Part shown: in pieces, positions 54,445-63,252 of the stretch
How positions within the stretch are numbered: the first letter of the stretch is position 1
How the letters are laid out: the number at the start of each line of letters is the position of its first letter
DNA from: CAXMMR01 sp965198995
GTDB taxonomy: Bacteria; Pseudomonadota; Alphaproteobacteria; Acetobacterales; Acetobacteraceae
Assembly (NCBI GenBank): GCA_965198995.1
Contig: CBDAQG010000002.1
Location: 496,001-560,000 of the forward strand
Length of the DNA stretch: 64,000 bases
Direction of reading: 5' to 3'
Made by a program: the position numbers and the translations under genes
Notes under the pieces: model-generated
What the model was told of the DNA's origin: nothing
The model's input: only the letters and a program-made list of their open reading frames with translations
The model's database searches: none

Positions 54445-54681
54445 ATGTCGGAGCCTATCTCGAGCCTGTCGTTCGAGGATGCCCTGGTCGAACTCGAGAT
54501 GCTGGTTAAGAGCCTTGAGGGAGGGCAGCAGCGCCTGGAGGATGCTATCTCCTGTTACGAGCGGGGCGCTGACCTGCGTCAGCATTGCGAGACCAAGCTG
54601 GCTGAGGCGGAAGAGCGGATACAAACCATAGTTGGTACTGTCGAAGGTGCCACCGTCTTGGGTGCCGGAGAGTCCATGTGA
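54445..54681 (+). CDS. xseB: exodeoxyribonuclease VII small subunit
   Basis: A 78-residue protein. LSFEDALVELEMLVKSLEGGQQRLEDAISCYERGADLRQHCETKLAEAEERI is a clean XseB helical hairpin. It binds XseA to form exonuclease VII, a single-strand-specific nuclease; no xseA is in the window. ATG at 54445 has GAGG seven bases upstream. Its stop overlaps the ispA start as GTGA. The conserved xseB-ispA-dxs linkage supports the call. Confidence 0.95.
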   Translation: MSEPISSLSFEDALVELEMLVKSLEGGQQRLEDAISCYERGADLRQHCETKLAEAEERIQTIVGTVEGATVLGAGESM

Positions 54682-55595
54682 ACCATTCCGGCGTCATCTC
54701 CTCTCCTCGGGAGAGGTTACAAACGTCATTGTCGGCGGCGGCGAGCGTCATTGAGCAGACCATCGAGTCGCTGTTGCCGCTGACGGACCAGGCTGAAGGT
54801 CGACTTGTCGAAGCAATGCGTTATGCCAGTCTTGGCGGTGGCAAGCGGTTGCGCGGCTTCCTAGTCATGGAGGTTGCCGCGTTGTTGGGTGGTCCGCCGT
54901 CGGCAAGCGCGAAGGTGGCGGCGTCTGTAGAGATGCTGCACGCCTATTCGCTTGTGCACGATGACCTGCCGTCGATGGATGACGATGATATGCGTCGCGG
55001 TCGAGCCTCGACCCATCGCGCATTTGACGAGGCTACGGCCATTCTCGCCGGCGACGCTTTGCAAGCACGATCGCTCGAGGTCATCGCCGACCTTGATGGC
55101 GAGCTTAGTCCGATGACGAGATGCGAACTCATTCTTGCTCTGACCCGAGCATCTGGCATGCAGGGGATGGTCGGTGGCCAAATGATCGACATGCAAACCG
55201 AAGGCGCACTCGTGTCGCTTGATGACGTCATGCGCCTTCAGTCCATGAAAACGGGACGGCTGATCCAATATAGCGCTGAGGCTGGCGCGATCCTGGCCGG
55301 CGCTGACCCATCGACACGGAAGCTCATTGTGGAATACGGGCGCGCGCTTGGAGCGGCATTTCAGATCGCTGATGATGTGCTTGACGCAGTCGGCGACGCT
55401 GAAACATTGGGTAAGACGGCGGGTAAAGACAAAGCTGCCGGTAAGGCAACCATTGTGAGCGTGCTCGGTGTCGAGGCTGCGCGTGATGAGGCTATTTCAC
55501 TTGCCAACCATGCCTCAACCCAGCTGACAAGCTTCCATGACAACGCTGACATGTTGCGAACGCTCACATTGTATGTCGTTGAGCGTAGGAGCTGA
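54678..55595 (+). CDS. ispA: farnesyl diphosphate synthase
   Basis: A 305-residue trans-prenyltransferase. The first Asp-rich motif is HDDLPSMDDDDMRRG and the second DDVLDAVGD; GGGKRLRG binds isopentenyl diphosphate. It builds C15 diphosphate from dimethylallyl and isopentenyl diphosphates, the precursor of squalene and hence hopanoids and quinones. GTG start overlapping xseB. dxs follows after four bases, so the two isoprenoid steps are co-expressed. Confidence 0.95.
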   Translation: MNHSGVISSPRERLQTSLSAAASVIEQTIESLLPLTDQAEGRLVEAMRYASLGGGKRLRGFLVMEVAALLGGPPSASAKVAASVEMLHAYSLVHDDLPSMDDDDMRRGRASTHRAFDEATAILAGDALQARSLEVIADLDGELSPMTRCELILALTRASGMQGMVGGQMIDMQTEGALVSLDDVMRLQSMKTGRLIQYSAEAGAILAGADPSTRKLIVEYGRALGAAFQIADDVLDAVGDAETLGKTAGKDKAAGKATIVSVLGVEAARDEAISLANHASTQLTSFHDNADMLRTLTLYVVERRS

Positions 55596-55599
55596 CGAG

Positions 55600-57570
55600 A
55601 TGAATCATTTACCGGCCTCGTCGACTGTCGCTCCAAGCGGGCCCGTTGGCAACCGTCCTGTAACGCCGTTGCTTGACCGCGTGACTGTACCGTCCGACAT
55701 GCGTAACTTTTCAACTGAACAGCTAATTCAACTTGCTGACGAGTTACGAGCCGAAACCGTTGACGTTGTTTCGACGACTGGTGGGCATCTTGGCGCAAGT
55801 CTGGGTGTTGTCGAGCTGACTGTTGCAATACACGCTGTCTTTGATACGCCAACTGATCGTCTTATCTGGGATGTTGGTCACCAAGCCTATCCCCATAAGA
55901 TCCTGACGGGTCGGCGCGACCGTATCCGGACACTACGTCAGCCCGGGGGGCTGTCAGGCTTCACTCGTCGCGCCGAGAGCGAGTATGATCCGTTCGGCGC
56001 TGCCCATTCCTCCACATCTATCTCTGCCGGCCTTGGCATGGCAGTCGCACATGAACTGCACGGTCGAACAGACCAGCACGTCATTGCGGTGATCGGCGAT
56101 GGCGCCATGAGCGCCGGGATGGCCTATGAGGCGATGAATAATGCCGGCGCTCGTCACTCGCGCCTGCTTGTCATTCTGAACGACAACGAAATGTCGATTG
56201 CTCCGCCGGTCGGGGCAATGAGCTCCTATCTTTCCCGGCTGATGTCTAGTCGAAGTTTTCTCAGTCTACGCGAACTTGCTGGAAAGATGGCTAAGCGATT
56301 TCCACGTGGAATCGAACGAACGGCTCGCCGAGCAGAAGAACTGGCGCGCGGCATGCTGACAGGTGGCACGCTCTTTGAGGAGCTTGGTTTTTATTACGTC
56401 GGTCCAATAGACGGACATAACCTTGAGCACCTGCTGCCGATCCTACGGAACTTGCGCGATGCAGAAGAAGCGGGCCCTATTTTGCTGCACGTTATTACCC
56501 AGAAGGGCAAGGGTTACGCGCCGGCGGAGGCCTCGTCCGACAAATATCATGGCGTTTCCAAGTTCAACGTTGTTACCGGGGAGCAGGTCAAATCGCCAGC
56601 AGGACCACCGAGCTATACTCGTGTGTTTGCTGATGCGTTGATTGCCGAAGCTGAGCAAGACGGCACCATCGTAGCTGTAACGGCGGCGATGCCCGCAGGC
56701 ACTGGGCTTGATAGGTTTGCCAAACGATTTCCAGAGCGGTGTTTTGACGTCGGCATTGCAGAGCAGCATGCGGTTACGTTTGCCGCAGGCATGGCTACCG
56801 AAGGAATGTCGCCGTTCTGCGCGATCTACTCGACGTTTTTGCAACGCGCTTATGATCAGGTGGTCCACGACGTAGCGCTGCAAAGCCTTCCAGTGCGTTT
56901 CGCGATAGATCGAGCCGGACTGGTGGGCGCTGATGGTGCTACTCATGCTGGTAGCTTTGACGTCTCCTATTTGGGTTGCCTTCCCGGCATCGTGATTATG
57001 GCACCGTCCGACGAAGCCGAGTTGATGCACATGGTTGCCACCGCAGCAAAGATCGGCGATCGTCCTAGCGCAATCCGTTATCCACGCGGCGAGGGGACCG
57101 GTGTTATGCTCCCTACTCGCGGCAAAGTTCTTGATGTTGGACGTGCACGCGTTCTGCAGGAGGGCTCTTCCGTCGCGATCCTAAGCCTGGGCACCCGGCT
57201 GGCCGATAGCCTGAAGGCCGCAGCGGCTTTGGCAGCTCGTGGACTAACGACAACTGTGGTCGACGCTCGGTTTGCCAAACCGTTCGACATCGCTCTGGTT
57301 GAGCAGCTTGCTCGGCACCATGAGGTTCTTATCACGGTTGAGGAAGCCTCGATTGGTGGCTTCGGCGGCATGGTAATGCATCACCTAGCCTGGGCGGGCC
57401 TGCTGGATAATGGCTTGAAGTTTCGTCCTATGGCACTCCCCGATCGCTTTATCGACCACAATGGCCCAACAGTCCAAATAGCTGATGCGCGCCTGTCCTC
57501 AGGGGACATCGTGCGCGTCGCTTTGGAAGCGTTAGATCAAGGTGACAGCCGGGTATCGGCCAGACTGTGA
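55600..57570 (+). CDS. dxs: 1-deoxy-D-xylulose-5-phosphate synthase
   Basis: A 656-residue thiamine-diphosphate enzyme. TTGGHLGASLGVVELTVAIH and IGDGAMSAGMAYEAMNNAG bind ThDP and Mg2+. DVGIAEQHAVTFAAGMATEG in the middle carries the catalytic Glu. It condenses pyruvate and glyceraldehyde-3-phosphate, the first step of the MEP isoprenoid pathway. It is followed without gap by hpnM (GTGA overlap), which joins isoprenoid supply and hopanoid genes in one transcript. Confidence 0.97.
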   Translation: MNHLPASSTVAPSGPVGNRPVTPLLDRVTVPSDMRNFSTEQLIQLADELRAETVDVVSTTGGHLGASLGVVELTVAIHAVFDTPTDRLIWDVGHQAYPHKILTGRRDRIRTLRQPGGLSGFTRRAESEYDPFGAAHSSTSISAGLGMAVAHELHGRTDQHVIAVIGDGAMSAGMAYEAMNNAGARHSRLLVILNDNEMSIAPPVGAMSSYLSRLMSSRSFLSLRELAGKMAKRFPRGIERTARRAEELARGMLTGGTLFEELGFYYVGPIDGHNLEHLLPILRNLRDAEEAGPILLHVITQKGKGYAPAEASSDKYHGVSKFNVVTGEQVKSPAGPPSYTRVFADALIAEAEQDGTIVAVTAAMPAGTGLDRFAKRFPERCFDVGIAEQHAVTFAAGMATEGMSPFCAIYSTFLQRAYDQVVHDVALQSLPVRFAIDRAGLVGADGATHAGSFDVSYLGCLPGIVIMAPSDEAELMHMVATAAKIGDRPSAIRYPRGEGTGVMLPTRGKVLDVGRARVLQEGSSVAILSLGTRLADSLKAAAALAARGLTTTVVDARFAKPFDIALVEQLARHHEVLITVEEASIGGFGGMVMHHLAWAGLLDNGLKFRPMALPDRFIDHNGPTVQIADARLSSGDIVRVALEALDQGDSRVSARL

Positions 57571-58187
57571 CGGACTTACGGGCATGGCGTGCTGTGCTGG
57601 CGACGACGCTTTTAACTAGCAGCGCCGCTCTTGCGCAATCGCGAAACCCTGTCGACCCGGTCAGCATCTTAGACCAAGGCTTAACCAGTCTCCTAGCACT
57701 GCCCAGCACGACGCCTTTCGAGCGTCGCTACACCCAGCTGCTACCGGTCATCGACCAAGCATTTGATCTTTCTGCAACGCTCCAGGCGATTGTCGGACCG
57801 ACTTGGGCTACTCTACCGGCAAATGACCAACAGACACTCCTTGAGTCATTTCGGCGCTACACAGTCTCAAGCTATGCGGTCAATTTCTTCGCTGGTGGCG
57901 GAACAACGATCAAACTCCAGCCGGGTAGTCAGTCGATTGGTAGTGGCCAGCTCGTGTCAACTCTTATCGTTCCCGCGAATGGTGAACCCACTAAAATTAA
58001 CTACGTTGTCAAGCATAGTTATCAAGGGTGGCGTATTACCGACGTCTACCTTGATGGATCGATCAGCCAAGTCGCTGTCCAGAGATCCGATTTTCGCAGT
58101 TTATTGACGTCCAACAACGCATCGGCTTTGACCCAGCGCTTGAACAGTAAGGTAGCGGAGCTTTCCGGCGGAGCTGTAAAGCCTTGA
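57567..58187 (+). CDS. hpnM: HpnM, MlaC/Ttg2D-like periplasmic lipid-binding protein
   Basis: A 206-residue protein with a signal peptide (WRAVLATTLLTSSAALAQ). An MlaC-type fold is suggested by PFERRYTQLLPVIDQAFDLSATLQAIVG, LLESFRRYTVSSYAVNF and INYVVKHSYQGWRITDVYLDGSIS. In hopanoid clusters this gene is named hpnM and is thought to carry hopanoids or phospholipids between membranes; transport itself is not shown in sequence. GTG start overlapping the dxs stop; the hpnI start overlaps its own stop as TTGA. Confidence 0.88.
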   Translation: MTDLRAWRAVLATTLLTSSAALAQSRNPVDPVSILDQGLTSLLALPSTTPFERRYTQLLPVIDQAFDLSATLQAIVGPTWATLPANDQQTLLESFRRYTVSSYAVNFFAGGGTTIKLQPGSQSIGSGQLVSTLIVPANGEPTKINYVVKHSYQGWRITDVYLDGSISQVAVQRSDFRSLLTSNNASALTQRLNSKVAELSGGAVKP

Positions 58188-59362
58188 TCGTGGCCTCCGG
58201 AGTCACGAGCGATGCCGCGGTATTTGCCGTGATACTTGCTTTCGCCGGACTGCTTCAGGTCGGCGTGGGATGGCTGCAGCTCAAGCGTTTTCTTCGGCAT
58301 CGGACCCAACCGCTGGTGGTTTATCCTCCGGTCACAGTGCTGAAGCCACTTCATGGTGACGAGCCGATGTTGGAGGAGGCTCTCGCGTCATTCTGTCTTC
58401 AGAACTACAGCTCGATGCAGATTGTATTTGGTCTACAAGATCCGGCCGATCCCGCATTAGGCGTCATCCAGAGGCTGATCGCTCGCTTTCCGCAGCTCGA
58501 GATTGACGTTGTAGTCAATGAGATCTCGCACGGCGCGAACCGGAAGATAGCGAATCTAATCAACATGCTGCCCATTGCGCGCCATGACGTGTTGCTGATT
58601 GCTGATAGTGACATGCATGTCGCAACCGATTACGTGCGTCGGGTCGTGGAAGCGTTGGACCGCCCTGGCACCGGACTGGTTACTTCTTTGTACTCGGGCA
58701 TCGCGGCGGCTTCTGGCGTTGCGGGGCAACTCGGTGCAGCGCATATCAATCACTCTTTCACGCCTGGCGCTTTGATAGGACGTTTGCTTGGTCGTCAGGA
58801 TTGTCTTGGCGCTACCATGGCGTTGACACGTAAGACCTTAGCGACTGTCGGCGGGCTCGACGCGCTTGCCGATAACTTGGCAGACGATGCCCTATTGGGA
58901 CGGTTGATCAACAAACTTGGCCTTCGGGTCACGCTCGCAGCCACACTGCCTGCAACGACGGTGGCAGAAAACACTATATCGGCGTTGTTCGCTCACGAGC
59001 TACGCTGGGCTCGGACGGTAAGATGCGTCGCACCGATCGGGTTTATTCTTTCAGTCGTGCAATATCCATTCATATGGTCGTTTGCAGCAATCTTACTGTC
59101 CGGGGCAGCCACATGGTCGATCACGTGGATGTTGGTGGTCTGGTTGGTCCGCTATATTGTTGGCAACGAGATCGATCGGACAATCGGTCTGCACCACAGG
59201 ACACCGGCGTGGTTGCAACCTCTACGAGATGTCCTGTCTGTAGCGGTGATGTTGACAAGTTACATGTCCACAAACGTGGCATGGCATGGACACACACTTA
59301 CGTCCCGCATGCGCCCGGCTATGCAACCGCTTGCGGCTAAGTTTGCGCCGGGTAAAGGATAA
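58184..59362 (+). CDS. hpnI: hopanoid glycosyltransferase HpnI
   Basis: A 392-residue membrane GT2-type transferase resembling ceramide glucosyltransferase. VTVLKPLHGDEPMLEEAL leads in, LLIADSDMHVATDYVRRVV holds the metal-binding DSD, and HELRWARTVR is the late (Q/R)xxRW-type motif. Hydrophobic segments lie at both ends. HpnI adds N-acetylglucosamine to bacteriohopanetetrol. TTG start overlapping hpnM. hpnJ and hpnK follow, giving the usual set for composite headgroups. Confidence 0.93.
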   Translation: MIVASGVTSDAAVFAVILAFAGLLQVGVGWLQLKRFLRHRTQPLVVYPPVTVLKPLHGDEPMLEEALASFCLQNYSSMQIVFGLQDPADPALGVIQRLIARFPQLEIDVVVNEISHGANRKIANLINMLPIARHDVLLIADSDMHVATDYVRRVVEALDRPGTGLVTSLYSGIAAASGVAGQLGAAHINHSFTPGALIGRLLGRQDCLGATMALTRKTLATVGGLDALADNLADDALLGRLINKLGLRVTLAATLPATTVAENTISALFAHELRWARTVRCVAPIGFILSVVQYPFIWSFAAILLSGAATWSITWMLVVWLVRYIVGNEIDRTIGLHHRTPAWLQPLRDVLSVAVMLTSYMSTNVAWHGHTLTSRMRPAMQPLAAKFAPGKG

Positions 59363-59369
59363 GCTTTGT

Positions 59370-60794
59370 ATGATGAAGACATTGTTCCTGCAGCCCCCAT
59401 CATTCGATGGTTTTGACGGCGGAGCGGGTTCACGCTACCAAGCCAAGCGTGAGATCAGGTCGTTCTGGTATCCCACATGGCTCGCGCAACCAGCAGCTTT
59501 AGTGCCAGGCAGCAAGTTGATTGATGCGCCTCCTGCAGGTGTGCAATTACAGTCCATACTTCAGCAAGTTAAACTATATGACCTCGTCGTAATCCACACG
59601 TCTACTCCGTCCTTTTCATCGGACGTAAAGGTCGCTGATGCGATCCGCGCCGTGCATCCCACCGTCAAGATAGGTTTTGTAGGTGCAAAGGTTGCAGTGC
59701 AGCCGGAGGAAAGCTTGCGCAAGGGGACAGCCATTGACTTCGTGGCGCGAAATGAATTTGACTTTACAATCAGGGAAGTCGCTCAGGGAAGAGGCTTCGC
59801 GGATGTTGATGGCATCAGTTATCGAAGCCCCACAGGTGCCATTAGTCACAATGCTGATCGGGCAGTGCTCGAGAACATGGACCTCCTTCCGTTTGTAACG
59901 GACGTCTATAAACGCGATTTACACATCGAGGACTACTTCATTGGCTATCTATTACACCCGTATTTATCCTTGTACACGGGCCGCGGGTGCAAGTCACGGT
60001 GCACATTCTGTTTGTGGCCGCAAACAGTAGGTGGCCATCGATATCGAACGCGTAGCCCTGCGCACGTTGCGGCGGAAATCAAGCTCGGTATGAGCCTTTT
60101 TCCTCAGGTACGAGAGTTTTTCTTTGACGATGACACGTTTACGGATGATCTCCCGCGCGCCGAAGCCATCGCGTCTGAGTTGGGTAAGCTTGGAGTAACT
60201 TGGTCTTGTAATGCGAAGGCGAACGTCCCGCGCAGTACTCTGAAGATATTGCGCGAGAATGGCCTCCGGCTGTTGCTGGTTGGTTATGAGAGTGGCAATC
60301 AGCAGATTCTCCACAACATCAAGAAGGGTATCCGCATAGAGGTCGCGAAGCAGTTTACCAAGGACTGTCACGATCTAGGTATAAAAATCCACGGGACATT
60401 TATCCTTGGATTGCCCGGAGAGACGAGAGAGACTATTCAAGAGACGATCCGTTTTGCAACTGAGATCAATCCTCATACCGTTCAGGTTTCCTTGGCTGCG
60501 CCATATCCGGGGACCTTCCTCCACAAGCAAGCGCTGGATAATGGATGGCTTGACACAGAACATGCTGAGCTGATCGACGAGACGGGTGTCCAAATGGCAC
60601 CGCTGCACTACCCCCATCTCTCGCATACTGAAATCTTCGACAATGTTGAGACTTTCTATCGTAAGTTTTATTTTAGGGCGCCGAAAATAGCATCGATCGT
60701 AACGGAGATGGTGACCAGTCCGCAGATGATGAGGCGCCGGTTGCGTGAAGGCGTCGAGTTCTTTCAGTTTTTGCGTGAGCGTCGTACTGCGTAA
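59370..60794 (+). CDS. hpnJ: HpnJ, B12-binding-domain radical SAM enzyme for hopanoid cyclitol ether
   Basis: A 474-residue protein. An N-terminal Rossmann-like B12-binding-type region comes first. The radical-SAM centre GRGCKSRCTFCLWP (C-x3-C-x2-C) follows, with FFFDDDTFTDDLPRAEAI and LLLVGYESGNQQIL. HpnJ contracts the sugar headgroup to the bacteriohopanetetrol cyclitol ether. Two ATGs stand together at the start, with AAGGA about ten bases upstream. The region is visibly AT-richer than the left half of the window. Confidence 0.94.
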   Translation: MMKTLFLQPPSFDGFDGGAGSRYQAKREIRSFWYPTWLAQPAALVPGSKLIDAPPAGVQLQSILQQVKLYDLVVIHTSTPSFSSDVKVADAIRAVHPTVKIGFVGAKVAVQPEESLRKGTAIDFVARNEFDFTIREVAQGRGFADVDGISYRSPTGAISHNADRAVLENMDLLPFVTDVYKRDLHIEDYFIGYLLHPYLSLYTGRGCKSRCTFCLWPQTVGGHRYRTRSPAHVAAEIKLGMSLFPQVREFFFDDDTFTDDLPRAEAIASELGKLGVTWSCNAKANVPRSTLKILRENGLRLLLVGYESGNQQILHNIKKGIRIEVAKQFTKDCHDLGIKIHGTFILGLPGETRETIQETIRFATEINPHTVQVSLAAPYPGTFLHKQALDNGWLDTEHAELIDETGVQMAPLHYPHLSHTEIFDNVETFYRKFYFRAPKIASIVTEMVTSPQMMRRRLREGVEFFQFLRERRTA

Positions 60795-61653
60795 GCCACA
60801 AACTGAACGCCAACTTATCGTTACGGCGGACGACTTTGGATTGTCCGTCGGCGTTAACGAGGCGATAGAACTTGCGCATACTGGTGGTGTACTCAGTACT
60901 GCAAGTCTAATGATGGCTGGAGATGCAACAGCAGACGCGGTTTCAAGAGCTCGACGATTGCCGGACTTAAGAGTAGGGTTGCATCTCGTGCTTGTTGAAG
61001 GTGCTACCGTCTTAGGCCAGGAACTCATACCCGACTTGCTTGATGAGAATGGCCTGTTACCGTCAGCGCAGGTTCGTCTTAGCCTGAAATACTTCATGCA
61101 GTTGGGGGTCCGGCAGCAGTTGGCAGCGGAGATCCGTGCCCAGTTCGAGGCGTTCCGCTCTACGGGTCTGGCGCTTGACCATGCGAACGCCCATAAGCAC
61201 ATGCATCTTCATCCGACCATTGGCAAACTACTAATCTTAATTGGCAGGGAGTATGGCTTGCGAGCAGTTCGCGTTCCAACCGAGCCGCTCGCATTACAAG
61301 CCGCCTCCGGTCGCATCGCAGCACTCGGCGCGTATGCCTTGCAGCGGTGGAGTGCAGTGCTGAGGTATCAAGCCCGACGTGCCGGCTTGGTGGTGAATGA
61401 TCACTTGTTTGGAATCGGTTTTAGCGGACACATGACAGCTAGCCGAGTGATTCCGGCGCTGCCCAAATTGCCTGTTGGATTAACAGAGGTCTACTTCCAT
61501 CCAGCATCCGTTCGTGACTTGTCGTTGAAGCGGCTAATGCCCGAATACGAGCACGAAGCTGAGTTCGCCTGCCTGACGTCTTCTGATTTCAAGGCTGGCA
61601 TTCGGGCATCAAGACTTGAGCTGACCACCTGGGCGGAGCAGTGTTGCTCATAA
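60775..61653 (+). CDS. hpnK: HpnK, YdjC-family carbohydrate deacetylase
   Basis: A 292-residue ChbG/YdjC-type deacetylase. TADDFGLSVGVNEAI holds the metal-binding Asp pair, and LDHANAHKHMHLHPTIGKLL holds the His ligands. HpnK removes the acetyl group from the N-acetylglucosaminyl hopanoid made by HpnI, giving the free amine for HpnJ. The GTG start lies 20 bases inside the end of hpnJ. It is the last plus-strand gene of the cluster and faces the SCO gene. Confidence 0.93.
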   Translation: MSVVLRKPQTERQLIVTADDFGLSVGVNEAIELAHTGGVLSTASLMMAGDATADAVSRARRLPDLRVGLHLVLVEGATVLGQELIPDLLDENGLLPSAQVRLSLKYFMQLGVRQQLAAEIRAQFEAFRSTGLALDHANAHKHMHLHPTIGKLLILIGREYGLRAVRVPTEPLALQAASGRIAALGAYALQRWSAVLRYQARRAGLVVNDHLFGIGFSGHMTASRVIPALPKLPVGLTEVYFHPASVRDLSLKRLMPEYEHEAEFACLTSSDFKAGIRASRLELTTWAEQCCS

Positions 61654-61738
61654 CAGCGCAGTGGTTGCTACGTCGATTGAGGACATCTCGCAGCGTTCTG
61701 CGACGTGGTGGTTTCGCCAAGCGTTAAATGCTTCGTGA

Positions 61739-62524
61739 TCACGGCCGCGCGTGGCGACGGGCAAGCCAGACCAAAGCACTGATGCCGACGATGGTCATGA
61801 CGCCAGCAAGACGAAGAACCTTGATGATGTCAAGACTATAACGACCGACGCTAGCATCATAGTGAAAGCAAAGCAGTAAAACCGGGTTGTCAGGCTGCTC
61901 GACAACACCAATGCGAGCCTCGTTAAGCGCTTTCTTCACGTCAATCGGGGCGAAGCCGACACCAAGCAGGTAACTCGACACTCGGCCATTCGGCGAGACA
62001 ATGACGAGCCCTGCAGGATGCAGAAACTGCTTGAGAGCATCGCTATAACGAGCGTGAAAGCCAACGGCGTTCTCCACCGCATCAATATCTAGCTGCTGGC
62101 CAGTCAAGAAAACCCAAGCTGTGTTGTCACCACTTAATGGGAATGTCTTCAGGTCGGTGCTTTTTGCCGAAGCTGCGATGGCTGGCGTCTCAGCAGCGTC
62201 GATACTGAGGAATATTAACCTGTAGTCACGTCCGGCGACGAGCCCCGCTTGGCTGATGGCGTCCAATGTGTCGTCGCGTATGATCCCACAGAGGCTGGGA
62301 CAGGCGTAGTAGCCGAGGATCAGGAGAGATGGCTTGTCGGCTATTGCCGATCGAAGGTCGATTAGTTGGCCGCTCGCTGTCCGGAAGCGGCGCGTGAGTG
62401 GAAGAAGTGCGCCTGGCTGCGGCTGATATCCAAGACCCGTAATGTCTGGCGCCGCGGCGAAGCCCGATGACACCATCATGCACGCCACTAACCCGGCAAC
62501 CAAAGGTTGTATATAGGCCTTCAA
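61739..62524 (-). CDS. SCO1/SenC-family copper protein
   Basis: A 261-residue protein with an N-terminal signal or anchor, a thioredoxin-like domain and a C-terminal membrane segment (about 235-255). The copper site is CPSLC (C-x3-C) with a later His in FLHPAG. SCO proteins load copper into the CuA centre of cytochrome oxidase or act as thiol-disulfide reductants. The usual DTP motif is not obvious. TTG start overlapping the hpnG stop; no cytochrome-oxidase genes are nearby, so its place in the hopanoid operon is unexplained. Confidence 0.85.
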   Translation of the reverse strand: MKAYIQPLVAGLVACMMVSSGFAAAPDITGLGYQPQPGALLPLTRRFRTASGQLIDLRSAIADKPSLLILGYYACPSLCGIIRDDTLDAISQAGLVAGRDYRLIFLSIDAAETPAIAASAKSTDLKTFPLSGDNTAWVFLTGQQLDIDAVENAVGFHARYSDALKQFLHPAGLVIVSPNGRVSSYLLGVGFAPIDVKKALNEARIGVVEQPDNPVLLLCFHYDASVGRYSLDIIKVLRLAGVMTIVGISALVWLARRHARP

Positions 62525-63201
62525 AGACTGTCTTCTTTGCGAGACGCGACAGCTCCACCAGTTGTTAGGCTCACATCAAAATCTTTCACGTAGCGAGCAA
62601 GGCCGCGCCGGGCGGCAAAAGCATCTGAGGCAAGCTTGATCATGGAGATGACTTCGCCCGGACGTCGCGCAAGGGCTGCAAGCAGCGACAGAAGTTTGAC
62701 ACGCCCTTGTTCATCGAGGGCTACGAGAGCGGCGGCGGGCAGTGCGCGCGTCGCCGGATCGCAGATCGCACGGACGGCAGCAAACGGTAGTCCCCTAGCA
62801 AGCGCGCTCATCGCCACAACCCCAGACTCAAGGTCGATGGCAACTGCCCCAGTGTCGGCGTGCAATTTAGCCTTCTCAGTCACACTCCGGGCGACCATAC
62901 CGAGATCAAGTATGGAGCCTGCCAACGGCCCGCCCAGCTGACGCACCAGCTCGACGTCACAGGGGATTTCACCGGCTGTTGTCAGGACAGACCTTGGAAT
63001 GATGAGGTCGCCTGCGCTCAGGTCGGGAGCAAGTCCTCCGGCGATACCAAAGCTCAGCAATGCTGTGACACCGCTGCTAACAAGGTCTTCGACAGCTTGC
63101 TGCGCACCGGCTGCCGTCCCGTTGCCAACGCAGACGAGACCGCCAAGCCTTCGGGCGAGCTTTGCTTCCTCAGCCAAGCCCACCAAGATGCCGATCACCA
63201 C
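62521..63201 (-). CDS. hpnG: HpnG, hopanoid-associated nucleoside phosphorylase
   Basis: A 226-residue purine-nucleoside-phosphorylase-fold protein. VIGILVGLAEEA opens it. LLSFGIAGGLAPDLSAGDLIIP is the phosphate/base region, and VAIDLESGVVAMSA holds the nucleoside-binding Glu. HpnG removes adenine from adenosylhopane, following HpnH. GTG start, 52 bases after the shc stop. A larger frame is closed by stops, so the start is fairly sure. The SCO gene overlaps its end. Confidence 0.9.
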   Translation of the reverse strand: MVIGILVGLAEEAKLARRLGGLVCVGNGTAAGAQQAVEDLVSSGVTALLSFGIAGGLAPDLSAGDLIIPRSVLTTAGEIPCDVELVRQLGGPLAGSILDLGMVARSVTEKAKLHADTGAVAIDLESGVVAMSALARGLPFAAVRAICDPATRALPAAALVALDEQGRVKLLSLLAALARRPGEVISMIKLASDAFAARRGLARYVKDFDVSLTTGGAVASRKEDSL

Positions 63202-63252
63202 TCGACCTGGTCGGACATGCGCGATGATGTGGAGCGTCCGAGATACCTGACG

